NCBI GenBank assembly: GCA_022823625.1
Contig: JAJEHQ010000042.1
Location: 1-54,932 of the forward strand
Direction of reading: 5' to 3'
DNA length: 54,932 nucleotides
From: Gammaproteobacteria bacterium
GTDB taxonomy: Bacteria; Pseudomonadota; Gammaproteobacteria; Arenicellales; JAJDZL01
Shown: piece after piece, positions 35,239 through 44,617 of the stretch
Layout of the letters: each line of letters opens with the position of its first letter
Position numbering within the stretch: the first letter of the stretch is position 1
The notes under the pieces: generated by a model
The model's database searches: none
What the model saw: only the letters and a program-made list of their open reading frames with translations
What the model was told of the DNA's origin: nothing
Program-made: the position numbers and the translations under genes

Positions 35239-35934
35239 CTATCTGTATAACCTGGCCAATTTTCTAGGTGATACCCCTACCCAAAACAAAAACCGTATGA
35301 ACCACATCAAGAAAATGGTTCTCAGATAACCGTGATTTTCCCATCGCCTTGCAGAGGTGGTGACGGGTGTCCTGATTCGGATCGCCTGAGTTTCGCGTCG
35401 AAGATTTTTTGTCAGTGCTATATCTTCAAGAAGCGGAATATTGGGGAATCCGCCCATTTTGTGAAATTGTGACCGCAGTAGAAAAATGGCCTGATCGCCG
35501 CTGCACACCCCGGTTAACCCAGAGCGCAGGTTTACCGCGAATGCAACCAGTTTCATACGAACGGACGGATTGTCAAAGCGTATATCGAATCGTCCCCAGG
35601 GCCTTTCTGTAGAAATTGATTCCAGGATGAACTTCGCCGAACTTTCGGGTACGCTTGTATCGGCGTGGATAAACCATAGGATGCTGCCACTCGCAATCGC
35701 TTCACCCTGGTTCATTTGGTGGGCGCGTCCGGCAATTTCAGAATTGATGACTTTAAATGAATTGAACTTTGACTGCAGTTCCTTCAGTCTGTCTGTGGTA
35801 GAGTGCTGGTCACTGCAGTTGACAACAACCACTTCAGCAATTCCTTCAAGGTTTACCAGGTCAGTCAGTTTGCTGATTGTGCCTGGATCTTCATTTCGAA
35901 CCGGCACGATGACCGATATGGTAGGTGGCTGCAC
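35239..35934 (-). CDS. TIGR04283-family glycosyltransferase
   Basis: 231 residues. GT2-type start ISVIVPVRNEDPGTI, then VVVVNCSDQHST, FIHADTSVP (the DxD-type acidic site is HAD), GRFDIRF and GDQAIFLL. A C-terminal hydrophobic stretch (TIFLMWFIRFLFWVGVSP) may associate with the membrane. It is paired with TIGR04282 downstream. Substrate is not determined by sequence. Confidence 0.88.
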   Translation of the reverse strand: MQPPTISVIVPVRNEDPGTISKLTDLVNLEGIAEVVVVNCSDQHSTTDRLKELQSKFNSFKVINSEIAGRAHQMNQGEAIASGSILWFIHADTSVPESSAKFILESISTERPWGRFDIRFDNPSVRMKLVAFAVNLRSGLTGVCSGDQAIFLLRSQFHKMGGFPNIPLLEDIALTKNLRRETQAIRIRTPVTTSARRWENHGYLRTIFLMWFIRFLFWVGVSPRKLARLYR

Positions 35935-35964
35935 GACAGTACGGCAAGTATGTGCTTCGCTCCT

Positions 35965-37176
35965 TTAGTAGCTGCGGCCTCTGGCAGCGGCCACTCGAAG
36001 GCGCAAGGCGTTTAATTTAATGAACCCTGCCGCATCAGATTGTGTATAGGCACCGCTTTCGTCGTCAAAAGAGACAATTGCTTCATCATACATGGAGTGT
36101 CGTTCCGAACGACGGCCGGTAACCAGAACGTTGCCTTTGTAAAGTTCGAGACGTACAGTACCCGATACAACCCCTTGGCAGTCGTCTATGATCTGCTGCA
36201 GCGCGACCCGTTCGGGACTCCACCAGTAGCCGTTGTAAATCAATTTTGCATAGCGTGGCATGAGGTCTTGCATCAAATGAGCGATCTCCCGGTCCAGCGT
36301 TATCGATTCCATCGCCCGATGTGCCTTTATCAGGACCGTCCCACCGGGTGTTTCGTAGCAGCCCCTGGATTTCATCCCGATGTAACGGTTTTCGACGATG
36401 TCAATTCGACCGATTCCGTGTTTCGCACCCAGATCGTTCAACCGTTTGAGAATTTCGGTCGGTGTTCCGCGAACGCCATCAATTGCGACCGCATTACCTT
36501 TTTCGAATTCAATCTCGATGATTTGTGCCTCATTTGGAGCGTCCTTGGGCGATTGAACCCATCTCCACATACTGTTCGGCGGTGCTGACCACGGATCCTC
36601 CAACTCTCCACCTTCGTAAGAGATGTGGAGCAGATTGGCATCCATGGAATAGTCAGCCTGGCCGCTTGCTCTGCGGTCGACTGGAATTCTCTCTTGCTCG
36701 GCAAACGCGATCAAATCTTCCCTGGATTGAAATTCCCATTCTCGCCATGGGGAGATAATCTGGATATCCGGCATTAACGCATAGGCGCCCAGCTCGAATC
36801 GAATCTGGTCGTTACCCTTGCCAGTTGCGCCGTGTGATATTGCGTCAGCACCAGTTTCACGGGCGATTTCAACTAATCGGGCAGCGATTAATGGGCGGGC
36901 AATTGAAGTTCCCAGCAAATATTCTCCTTCATAGAGTGCATTGATGCGAAACATCGGGAAGACAAAGTCGCGGGTAAATTCCTCCACCAAATTTTCAACG
37001 AATATTTCCTTGCAACCCATTCGGGCGGCTTTTTTTGAGATGGACTCAAGATCTTCATTCTGACCAATATCGGCGGTAAATGCGACAACTTCAGCGTTGT
37101 AATTATTCTGCAGCCAGCGCAGAATGATAGAAGTATCCAAACCGCCGGAATAGGCGAGTACGATTTTTTTTGGCAT
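35965..37176 (-). CDS. argG: Argininosuccinate synthase
   Basis: 403 residues. The PP-loop [10 protein letters not shown] at the N terminus binds [33 protein letters not shown] and the family end segments are present. It joins citrulline and aspartate. argF, the previous step of the pathway, lies 1 kb to the right on the other strand. A divergent 262-base gap separates it from a small membrane gene. Confidence 0.97.
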   Translation of the reverse strand: MPKKIVLAYSGGLDTSIILRWLQNNYNAEVVAFTADIGQNEDLESISKKAARMGCKEIFVENLVEEFTRDFVFPMFRINALYEGEYLLGTSIARPLIAARLVEIARETGADAISHGATGKGNDQIRFELGAYALMPDIQIISPWREWEFQSREDLIAFAEQERIPVDRRASGQADYSMDANLLHISYEGGELEDPWSAPPNSMWRWVQSPKDAPNEAQIIEIEFEKGNAVAIDGVRGTPTEILKRLNDLGAKHGIGRIDIVENRYIGMKSRGCYETPGGTVLIKAHRAMESITLDREIAHLMQDLMPRYAKLIYNGYWWSPERVALQQIIDDCQGVVSGTVRLELYKGNVLVTGRRSERHSMYDEAIVSFDDESGAYTQSDAAGFIKLNALRLRVAAARGRSY

Positions 37177-37438
37177 AAGAATGAGTCGACAGGCTTAAGT
37201 GGTTGCTGTTTGAATTTTGGCATGAATGGCAACTTTTTACCCGTAAAAATTATGCCATAAAGAGCCTGGAAAGCGCGGCGATTGGTATATGAAATCCTAC
37301 TGGACATAAAGAGCGACAAAGCAGACTAGAAGTGCAAAATATTGAAGTCTCCAGGCATATCGAATTGAATATTCAGGTGTGACAAAGTATCATGACATCT
37401 GCGCTACTCTTTAAGTTTTCGAATCCGGGAGGATAGGA

Positions 37439-37531
37439 ATGAAAAATCCGCTTGAATCAATTTCCGGCACAATCATTTTAGGTTTTGTGCTGACGCTGGT
37501 CTTGTACCTATTTGCGAGCAATGTACTTTGA
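37439..37531 (+). CDS. 30-residue membrane microprotein
   Basis: ATG at 37439 preceded by GGGAGGA with optimal spacing, the strongest ribosome-binding site in the window. It encodes MKNPLESISGTIILGFVLTL and a short end, one hydrophobic helix. The next gene begins 46 bases downstream. The site and linkage make it a likely real gene that standard finders would miss. No family known. Confidence 0.68.
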   Translation: MKNPLESISGTIILGFVLTLVLYLFASNVL

Positions 37532-37577
37532 ATCGCCTGTGAGTTTTTCAATATCCCAAGATAAGAGGTTTTAAACG

Positions 37578-38066
37578 ATGGATTTATTGCTGGACCGTTG
37601 GTTGCATATTCTTGCAGGCGTAACATGGGTTGGTCTGCTCTATTATTTCAATTTTGTACAGGTTCCGGGTCTGGCGGCAGCGAAAGCTGATGGAACTGCA
37701 CCTGGAATTACCAAGCATATCGCGCCACGAGCACTGCTGTGGTTTCGCTGGGCTGCGGTTGTTACCTGGCTGACGGGTGCGTATTATCTGTTAAGGGCGG
37801 GTACCTTCATGGATGCATTTATTCTTCAGGGCCCGCATGCATACCTTGGTATAGGCGCCTGGCTGGGAACGATTATGTTGTTTAACGTGTGGGTGCTGAT
37901 TTGGCCCAATCAGAAAAAAGTGCTGGGCATGGTGGAGGCATCCGATGCCGAAAAAGCTAAAGCGGCACGGACAGCTTTGCTAGCATCCCGAACCAACACC
38001 GCGCTTTCCATTCCAATGCTGTTTTTCATGGTTACCGGTTCGCTTGCACACATTGGTATGTTTTAA
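37578..38066 (+). CDS. Urate_ox_N/PuuD-like four-helix membrane protein
   Basis: 162 residues with four membrane helices. HILAGVTWVGLLYYFNFVQ at the N terminus, ALLWFRWAAVVTWLTGAYYL in the middle and FNVWVLIWPNQKKVLG identify the membrane domain that, in PuuD, precedes a cytochrome c domain and supports urate oxidation. Here it has no cytochrome domain. Conserved histidines near helix ends could hold heme (inference). Standalone members are usually annotated as hypothetical membrane proteins, so a urate function should not be assumed. RBS AAGAGG before ATG. Confidence 0.75.
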   Translation: MDLLLDRWLHILAGVTWVGLLYYFNFVQVPGLAAAKADGTAPGITKHIAPRALLWFRWAAVVTWLTGAYYLLRAGTFMDAFILQGPHAYLGIGAWLGTIMLFNVWVLIWPNQKKVLGMVEASDAEKAKAARTALLASRTNTALSIPMLFFMVTGSLAHIGMF

Positions 38067-38102
38067 GCTGATCGGCTAATATTCAAGTAAACTTGATTTC
38101 AC

Positions 38103-38137
38103 TGCATGAACCGGCCGGCGGCCGGTTCATGCATTTT
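38103..38137 (+). terminator. Intrinsic terminator after the PuuD-like gene
   Basis: A 14-bp perfect stem (TGCATGAACCGGCC with its complement at 38120-38133), a GGC loop and a TTTT tail, placed 36 bases after the stop at 38066. It separates the membrane genes from argF. Confidence 0.78.
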
Positions 38138-38169
38138 CAGGCTCTGTCAATTTTTTTCGAATTCATACC

Positions 38170-39078
38170 ATGGTCAGACATTTTCTATCTTTGGAAGATT
38201 TTAAACCGGAAGAAATTCTGAATCTGCTTGAGCGCGCAGAGAATCTGAAAACCATGTGGCGCACTCAGCGCTTATGTCCACAGATAATGCGCAATCGCTC
38301 AATCGCGCTGATGTTTGAAAAAGAGTCCACTCGAACCCGTCTTTCTTTTGAGGTTGCCGCTTACCAGCTTGGTGGCAATGCACTGTTTTTTTCGCCTGGA
38401 GATTCACAACTGAAACGCGGCGAGTCTGCCGAGGATACTGCGCGCATATTGTCCGGTATGGTGGATGTGATTGTCACCCGTACGGGGTCTCATCAGACAG
38501 TCATGACCTATGCCGAACATGCTACGGTACCAGTAATCAATGGTCTGAGTGACGCCTATCATCCATGCCAGCTACTCGCTGATCTTTTGACCATGAAAGA
38601 ATCCATCGGTTTTATCCAGGGTGCGCAGGTTGCATGGATTGGTGATGGTAACAATATGTGTGTTACATGGGCGAGTGCAGCATCATTGGTTGGTTTCGAT
38701 TTGAAAATAGCGACACCGGAAAACTACCGGCCGAACCTGGCTGAATTACTGACGCAATTGGATGATAGCCGTGTGGAGTTTGTGTCGACAGCCAACGAAG
38801 CGGCGAAGAATGCGGATGTGGTGGTAACAGATACATGGCTCAGCATGGGTCAGGATGACAGCGAAGGCAATCGACCGAAAGCATTCCAGTCTTTTCAGGT
38901 TAATGACGATGTGATGGAACGGGCGGCATCTGGAGCGATATTTATGCACTGCCTGCCGGCTTATCGTGGTAAGGAAGTTTCAGCCAGCGTACTCGACGGC
39001 CCGCAAAGCGTGGTGTGGCAGGAAGCTGAAAACCGACTGCATGCTCAGAAAGCACTCATTGAGAAACTGCTGGCGTGA
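38170..39078 (+). CDS. argF: Ornithine carbamoyltransferase
   Basis: 302 residues. Carbamoyl-phosphate site ESTRTRLSFE near residue 52. HPCQ in the middle and MHCLPAYRGKEVS near the C terminus complete the active site. It makes citrulline for argG, encoded nearby on the other strand. A strong bidirectional terminator follows. Confidence 0.97.
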   Translation: MVRHFLSLEDFKPEEILNLLERAENLKTMWRTQRLCPQIMRNRSIALMFEKESTRTRLSFEVAAYQLGGNALFFSPGDSQLKRGESAEDTARILSGMVDVIVTRTGSHQTVMTYAEHATVPVINGLSDAYHPCQLLADLLTMKESIGFIQGAQVAWIGDGNNMCVTWASAASLVGFDLKIATPENYRPNLAELLTQLDDSRVEFVSTANEAAKNADVVVTDTWLSMGQDDSEGNRPKAFQSFQVNDDVMERAASGAIFMHCLPAYRGKEVSASVLDGPQSVVWQEAENRLHAQKALIEKLLA

Positions 39079-39097
39079 CCTTGATACAGCTATAGCA

Positions 39098-39133
39098 AAA
39101 ATGCCGCAAAGTCTATTGACTTTGCGGCATTTT
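39098..39133. terminator. Bidirectional intrinsic terminator between argF and rpoH
   Basis: A 16-bp perfect inverted repeat, AAAATGCCGCAAAGTC, with a TATT loop. A/T runs on both sides give a U-tail on each strand, and it sits between two convergent genes. Confidence 0.9.
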
Positions 39134-39175
39134 GAATTCTAACGAATTGGTTCGCGAATCAGATTTCAATCTAAA

Positions 39176-40048
39176 TCAGAATGCAAACTCCGCATCACTA
39201 AATTCGGCCCGCATTGTCTGCATCGCTTTTTCCTCGATCTGGCGAATGCGCTCAGCACTGACTTTGTATTTCTGAGCAAGACTGTGCAGTGTGGATTTGT
39301 CTTCGTTTAACCAACGCTGAACGATGATGTCTCGACTCCTTTCATCCAATACGCTAAGCACATGCTGGAGTTGCTCGCTGCGGTGATTGGCAACGGAACT
39401 TTCCTCATAAATATCTTCTGGATTGTAAGTTCGGTCTCCGAGATAATTTGATGGTGTCAGTGTATACGTATCTTCACTATCATCTTCCAAACTGGGGTCG
39501 AAAGACACGGCGTTACCAGACATACGAATTTCCATTTCCCGAACAGTCTCTTCCGGTACGTCCAACTCTTCGGCGAGTGCTGAAATTTCGCTCTCGGTCA
39601 TCGACTCAAGACTTTGGCGATGACTTCGTAGATTAAAGAACAATTTGCGATGTGCTTTGGTTGTAGCAATACGAACGATTTTCCAGTTCTTCAGAATGAA
39701 GTCGTAAATTTCAGCTTTGATCCAGTGCACTGCAAAGGAAACCAGGCGAACTTCTCGATCAGGATCATATCGTTTGACTGCTTTCATCAGTCCGACGCTG
39801 CCTTCCTGAATCAGATCAGGGAGCGGAATTCCATAACCCGCGAACTCCCGTGCAACCTTCACTACAAATCGCAGATGTGAAAGCACGAGTTGACGGGCAG
39901 CGTCCAGATCTTCATGTTCCCGGTATCGGATTGCGTAATCGCGTTCTTCTTCAGCGGACAGTATGGGTTGTGCGTAAACTGTCGCGAGATAGGAAGAAAG
40001 CCCATTGCTATGGGGATTTAATGCAGCTGGTAAACCATCTTTTGGCAT
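39176..40048 (-). CDS. rpoH: RNA polymerase sigma-32 (heat shock) factor
   Basis: 290 residues. Sigma region 2 carries LPDLIQEGSVGLMKAVKRYDP. Region 3 has SALAEELDVPEETVREME. Region 4 has LAQKYKVSAERIRQIEEKA. The RpoH box (region between 2.4 and 3.1) is consistent with VRIATTKAHRKLFFNLR. It follows ftsX after 140 bases, as in many gammaproteobacteria; the gap probably contains its own promoter. Confidence 0.96.
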   Translation of the reverse strand: MPKDGLPAALNPHSNGLSSYLATVYAQPILSAEEERDYAIRYREHEDLDAARQLVLSHLRFVVKVAREFAGYGIPLPDLIQEGSVGLMKAVKRYDPDREVRLVSFAVHWIKAEIYDFILKNWKIVRIATTKAHRKLFFNLRSHRQSLESMTESEISALAEELDVPEETVREMEIRMSGNAVSFDPSLEDDSEDTYTLTPSNYLGDRTYNPEDIYEESSVANHRSEQLQHVLSVLDERSRDIIVQRWLNEDKSTLHSLAQKYKVSAERIRQIEEKAMQTMRAEFSDAEFAF

Positions 40049-40188
40049 TTTCTACTCGATTAGTCTGTCTAATTCGTGTTACTATTTTAGCACTCATTGC
40101 ATTAGAGTGCTAACAATTCTAATTGTTTCACTGATTCTGTAATTTCTGATGTCCAAAATATGGGTGCTGTGTTGCAATAATTCAACCT

Positions 40189-41112
40189 CTATAGCAGCAT
40201 TTCCTTTTCGAGTTTGAGAAGACTGAACATGACTGCTATCTTGGTCGCGGCTACGTTGATAACCAATACAGCTGTAAGGATAATTGCCCAAGCCTGCCAC
40301 ATTACTCCTTCTGTTGCCGAATTGATACCGTAGAGAGATATCAGGTCGGCAACGAATTGCTGGTTAACGGCTCTAAATCCTTCAACAAACCCAAATGTGA
40401 TCAGCACGATTAGGACTGCCTGAAAGACAGCAGAATAAATAAATGGTCTGGAGATGAATGACGAGTTCGCACCAATCAAACTGAGCAATTTAATTTCATC
40501 GGTTCGATCACTGACACGCCACCGGCCAAAGAAGCAGATTAAAGCGATCGCGATAATCAATAGTAAGCCGATGGTTGTCTGGCCGAAACTACTGGCGAGT
40601 TTACGGAGTGAAAACAATTTTGCTGTCCACTCTTGATCGAATTGCACCAGGTCAACATAATCCAACTGATAGAGTTTGGCTGACAGTTCCTGAAATGCTT
40701 CCAGACTGGCGTGACTTTTGTCAGGCTGAACGATGACGAGGGTGGAAAAGGGATTTTCCTGCAGATAGTTTGCGATGGTGTGTAAACCAGTCAATTGTTG
40801 GAAGTCCACCAGTGCTTCGTCGGCTGATATCAATTTGGCCGAGTGTACTGAATTTATTTCAGCAATTTTCTGCTGTACCAAATGAGCAGTTGACTGCTCA
40901 ATGTCTTTCGCAAGAAAGACTGTCAGTTCCGGCGGTTGTTGCAGAAAAAATGAGAAGAATTTCACGCTGCTGGCAGTCATATACAGTCCGGTTGGTATAG
41001 CCAGAGCGATCGCACTCAAGACGACTGGAAACCAGGTTTTCAACGGAGTGCTGAAAAGGCTTTCAAAGCACCCGACGATGATTTGATATCGATTAGACGA
41101 GCTATCGAGCAC
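40189..41112 (-). CDS. ftsX: Cell division ABC transporter permease-like protein FtsX
   Basis: I place the start at GTG 41112, overlapping the ftsE end by 11 bases, giving 307 residues. One N-terminal helix (WFPVVLSAIALAIPTGLYM) is followed by an extracytoplasmic domain, then three more helices with the FtsX/MacB segment LSLIGANSSFISRPF. It couples FtsE ATPase activity to peptidoglycan hydrolase activation at the septum. An earlier in-frame start would extend the overlap to 65 bases. Confidence 0.93.
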   Translation of the reverse strand: MLDSSSNRYQIIVGCFESLFSTPLKTWFPVVLSAIALAIPTGLYMTASSVKFFSFFLQQPPELTVFLAKDIEQSTAHLVQQKIAEINSVHSAKLISADEALVDFQQLTGLHTIANYLQENPFSTLVIVQPDKSHASLEAFQELSAKLYQLDYVDLVQFDQEWTAKLFSLRKLASSFGQTTIGLLLIIAIALICFFGRWRVSDRTDEIKLLSLIGANSSFISRPFIYSAVFQAVLIVLITFGFVEGFRAVNQQFVADLISLYGINSATEGVMWQAWAIILTAVLVINVAATKIAVMFSLLKLEKEMLL

Positions 41113-41788
41113 GACGTCTAACGACTCCCTGCATCGCATCAAATACCTGGCCGCCCTGCATTTCAATAACCGGATTTCTGGGATCTGCCAAGTGCGTTCT
41201 GTCGTGTGTCGTCACGACCACAGTCAATTTACGGTCAGCCAGGCGCTTGAAAATCTGCATAATTTTTATGCTTAGTTGAGGGTCCATGTTGATGGTTGGC
41301 TCATCAGCAATGATCAGTGTTGGTTTGGTTACGATGGCGCGTGCTATTCTGACTCGCTGCTGTTCTGAATCTGTCAGATCGATTGGGCTGTAGTTGAGCT
41401 TGTTTCGAAGTCCAACGACATCCAATGTGTTGCTAACTTGCTGAATCATGTCAGTTTTTACGTTTTTATTGATCAGTAGTGGTAACGCCACATTTTCACC
41501 AACTGTTTTGTTTTCCAGCAATGGCATATCTTGGAAAATAGACCCGATCGATCTACGATATCGGGCAATCTGCCTACCTTGCAGTTCGTCAAGATCGTTG
41601 TCAGCTACTGTAATTCTGCCTTCGGTTGGACGTATCCTTAATGCAAGCAATTTAGCGAGTGTAGTCTTACCGGCACCGCTTGGCCCAGAGATAAAGACCA
41701 GGTGCTGACCGGGGATGGTCAGCGACAGCTTTCGAAGACCTAACTGTCCGTTGGGATATTGGACCGTTACGTTTTCAATCGAGATCAT
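41102..41788 (-). CDS. ftsE: Cell division ATP-binding protein FtsE
   Basis: 228 residues. ABC ATPase with Walker A GPSGAGKTTLAKLL, Q-loop in FQDMPLL, and Walker B LIIADEPTINMD. The ABC signature is DLTDSEQQRVRIARA, with Asp-Ser-Glu replacing the usual SGGE. Start overlaps ftsY as TGATG. It works with FtsX. The altered signature keeps the QQR core, so ATPase function is still plausible. Confidence 0.95.
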   Translation of the reverse strand: MISIENVTVQYPNGQLGLRKLSLTIPGQHLVFISGPSGAGKTTLAKLLALRIRPTEGRITVADNDLDELQGRQIARYRRSIGSIFQDMPLLENKTVGENVALPLLINKNVKTDMIQQVSNTLDVVGLRNKLNYSPIDLTDSEQQRVRIARAIVTKPTLIIADEPTINMDPQLSIKIMQIFKRLADRKLTVVVTTHDRTHLADPRNPVIEMQGGQVFDAMQGVVRRRAR

Positions 41789-43005
41789 CAGTTTACCGGG
41801 GGTTGGTCGGGTACCGTACCAAGCAGGGAAGCAACATAATCATTCGCATTGAAGGCTGCGATGTCATTGATACCCTCCCCAAGTCCAATAAACGCAATCG
41901 GTAAAGAGAACTCGTGAGCGAGTGCCACTACAATTCCACCTTTAGCGGTACCATCGAGTTTTGAAACACAAATCCCGCTGATTGGAGTGTGTTGATTGAA
42001 TTCGCGTACCTGTGAAATTGCGTTTTGTCCGGTTCCTGCATCAATAGTAATCAGTGTTTCGTGTGGGGCTGAGGGTTCTATTTTTCTGATGACCCTGTAA
42101 ATTTTGTTCAGTTGGCGCATCAAATCGTCACGGGTTTGCTGTCTACCAGCTGTATCAATGAGCAGTGCGTTGCATTGTCTTGCAGTTGCTGCATGCATCG
42201 CATCGTGGGCAACCGCTGCCGGGTCCGCTCCTGTGGATTGCGCAATGACCGGTATGTTCAGACGCTGTCCCCAGGTCTGCAACTGTTCAACAGCAGCAGC
42301 TCGAAAGGTATCACATGCTGCCAGCATTATGGAGTGTCCTTGCTGTTGAAGTAAGGCAGCAATTTTTGCACAACTGGTTGTTTTCCCAACACCGTTTACA
42401 CCGACCATTAGAATCACTGCCGGGCTAGGATACCGACTAAGGTCAAAGGCAACTTCCCCATTTTTCAATGTTTTCAGCAGTTCAGCTTGCAGCACATTGA
42501 GGACCTGTTCATTCGACAGTCTGGATTTTTTCAGCGTGGTGGTCACTGAATCGATAATTGACGCACTCATGTCGTAACCGATATCACTCAAGATCAGCGC
42601 ATCTTCCAGTTCTTCGATCTTCGCCGGGTCTACTTTTGACGAACCGGAGAAAAGGTTCGTCAACTTACCAAATACAGAACTGCGCGATTTCGCCAGGGCG
42701 TTGAAGAATTTGAATTTTGACTTGCCTTCAGAGTCTGCAGATGAATGTGTAGCTCGAATTGTCAAGTGTAATCCAGGCGACTCTAACCGCGAAAAATTAG
42801 TGGAATGACCGATTGTCTTGGTATATTGACCAGCACCATTCAACTGTAAACGCGATGGCACTGTAGAAGAAATTGGAGCAATCTCTTCATCAGAAATTAT
42901 AGTGGTTTTCGTACAGTGATTTACCCATCGGGAGGGATTTTCGTTGGCGAATTTTCTGGGGAATGTTCTGCACCGTCGATCGGAACTGCAGGACGAATGA
43001 ATCAA
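41788..43005 (-). CDS. ftsY: Signal recognition particle receptor FtsY
   Basis: 405 residues. The NG domain begins around residue 94 (FKFFNALAKSRSSVFGKL). The GTPase motifs are GVNGVGKTTSCAK, DTAGRQQTRDDL, SKLDGTAKGG and GLGEGINDIAAF. It docks SRP-ribosome complexes at the membrane. The first 90 residues resemble no acidic A domain and the true start may be further in. It is divergent from rsmD, as expected. Confidence 0.93.
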   Translation of the reverse strand: MIHSSCSSDRRCRTFPRKFANENPSRWVNHCTKTTIISDEEIAPISSTVPSRLQLNGAGQYTKTIGHSTNFSRLESPGLHLTIRATHSSADSEGKSKFKFFNALAKSRSSVFGKLTNLFSGSSKVDPAKIEELEDALILSDIGYDMSASIIDSVTTTLKKSRLSNEQVLNVLQAELLKTLKNGEVAFDLSRYPSPAVILMVGVNGVGKTTSCAKIAALLQQQGHSIMLAACDTFRAAAVEQLQTWGQRLNIPVIAQSTGADPAAVAHDAMHAATARQCNALLIDTAGRQQTRDDLMRQLNKIYRVIRKIEPSAPHETLITIDAGTGQNAISQVREFNQHTPISGICVSKLDGTAKGGIVVALAHEFSLPIAFIGLGEGINDIAAFNANDYVASLLGTVPDQPPVN

Positions 43006-43288
43006 CTGTTCGCGTCGCGAATCGATGTCTCACCTGTTTTTCTGAAATTTTTTTCATCTAGTAAACTTGGTTGAACAGACAGTCTCGTCCAAATAATCAA
43101 TCACAGGCAGTGAACTGACCAGCCTTTGTCAAAAACGATATCATTCCGTCTAATTCATTGGTCATAAATCGTTTGTCGACCTCGTGCGACGAATGGATGG
43201 CTAAAGTTCAACATATGGTGGGTAGAGTCGATTGCTGGTGCAGTGGAAGTTAGCATCCAGAGCTCTCTAACCGAAACGTCTGCGTTGT

Positions 43289-43873
43289 TTGATTGATTTG
43301 AAAAGAGTATCGCGTAAGTCATCAGCTGGAAGCTTGAGAATCATCGCTGGAGAGTGGCGAAGACGACGAATTTACTTTGAATCTTCGACTGAGCTTCGAC
43401 CCACTACCGACGCGGCACGAGAAACCCTTTTCAACTGGCTGAAGGGTCGAATTGAAGGAACGATATGTCTAGATTTGTTCGCTGGAAGCGGTGCACTTGG
43501 CTTTGAAGCACTTTCAAGAGGTGCGGGTGAAGTGGTTTTGGTCGACTCAAACCGCCGTTGCATCAAAAACCTGCACCAAACTGCCAATGAATTGCAAACC
43601 GAACATTGCACTATCGTACACCAAAATGCATTGGACTACCTGCAGCAATGTGACCGGGAATTTGATATTGTTTTCCTTGACCCACCGTACCGCAGCGGAC
43701 TGGCAGTTGAAGCACTACACAATCTTGATTCAATGAATTGCCTCAGTATAGATGCACGAATCTATCTGGAAGTTGAGAGAGATTTCAGCTCGGTGAAGTT
43801 GGCAGATCGGTGGACCATTGTCCGAAATTTCGATGCGGGTTCACGGTCGCATTATTTACTTTCCAGACAGTAG
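43289..43873 (+). CDS. rsmD: 16S rRNA m2G966 methyltransferase
   Basis: 194 residues. GEWRRRRIYF and LRPTTDAARETLFNWL at the N terminus, SAM motif LDLFAGSGALGFEALSRGA, and the catalytic DPPYRSG. It modifies G966 of 16S rRNA. Start TTG at 43289 or the TTG three codons later. It lies head-to-head with ftsY across about 280 bases that hold no other gene. coaD is 222 bases downstream. Confidence 0.94.
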   Translation: MIDLKRVSRKSSAGSLRIIAGEWRRRRIYFESSTELRPTTDAARETLFNWLKGRIEGTICLDLFAGSGALGFEALSRGAGEVVLVDSNRRCIKNLHQTANELQTEHCTIVHQNALDYLQQCDREFDIVFLDPPYRSGLAVEALHNLDSMNCLSIDARIYLEVERDFSSVKLADRWTIVRNFDAGSRSHYLLSRQ

Positions 43874-44095
43874 ATACGAAAATCGGTTCTACGTAAATGT
43901 CAAGTCACTGTCCCAAATTCAAACAACGTTATTGAAATTCGAAATGAAAATTTCGTCGAATCTGGATATTCTGCCTGATTTGCTGCAGAGAAACAGGAAA
44001 TACCTTCAAGAAATACGTACCCATCCATTCATAATGTAGGAATTGTTGATTGCGTTGTTGATCATCTACTTTTCATTCAATTTAATTTTCTGGCA

Positions 44096-44593
44096 ATGAG
44101 TAACGGTAATTCGATAACACGAGCAATTTATCCTGGAAGTTTTGACCCGGTAACCAGGGGGCACATCGATCTGGTTGAACGGGCGTCGCGGCTATTCGAT
44201 GAGGTTGTTGTTGCAGTAGCAGACAGCAAAAGTAAAAAAACTCTGTTTACTCTGGAAGAGCGCGTTGATCTCATTCAGAAAACCACAGAGCACGTAACTG
44301 ATGTTTCAGTCGTGGGATTTACTGGCTTGCTGATCGACTTTGCTCGACAGATGAATACAAATATTGTGATTCGAGGGTTGCGCGCAGTTTCCGACTTCGA
44401 GTATGAATTTCAACTGTCATGGATGAATCGTCAACTGGAACCTGATATCGAAACATTGTTCTTTGCGCCAGCTGAAAACTATGCATTTGTCTCCGCATCG
44501 CTGGTGAAGGAGATTGCTCAATTTGGCGGCAATGTTTCCAAGTTTGTACATCCGGAAGTCAACAAGGCGCTGATGAACAAATTGAGCAGGTAG
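44096..44593 (+). CDS. coaD: Phosphopantetheine adenylyltransferase
   Basis: 165 residues. The HxGH-type nucleotide site is [19 protein letters not shown], and [15 protein letters not shown] and SSLVKEI-type end ([13 protein letters not shown]) are present. It makes dephospho-CoA from 4'-phosphopantetheine and ATP. Commonly next to rsmD, as here. It is convergent with the Nudix gene 24 bases away, whose likely substrate is CoA, the product line of this pathway. Confidence 0.96.
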   Translation: MSNGNSITRAIYPGSFDPVTRGHIDLVERASRLFDEVVVAVADSKSKKTLFTLEERVDLIQKTTEHVTDVSVVGFTGLLIDFARQMNTNIVIRGLRAVSDFEYEFQLSWMNRQLEPDIETLFFAPAENYAFVSASLVKEIAQFGGNVSKFVHPEVNKALMNKLSR

Positions 44594-44617
44594 TAGTCCT
44601 GTCGCTGACCACATTTC

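Noticed and set aside
36040..36588. Plus-strand open frame of 182 codons
   Set aside because: Antisense to argG, a clear enzyme gene.
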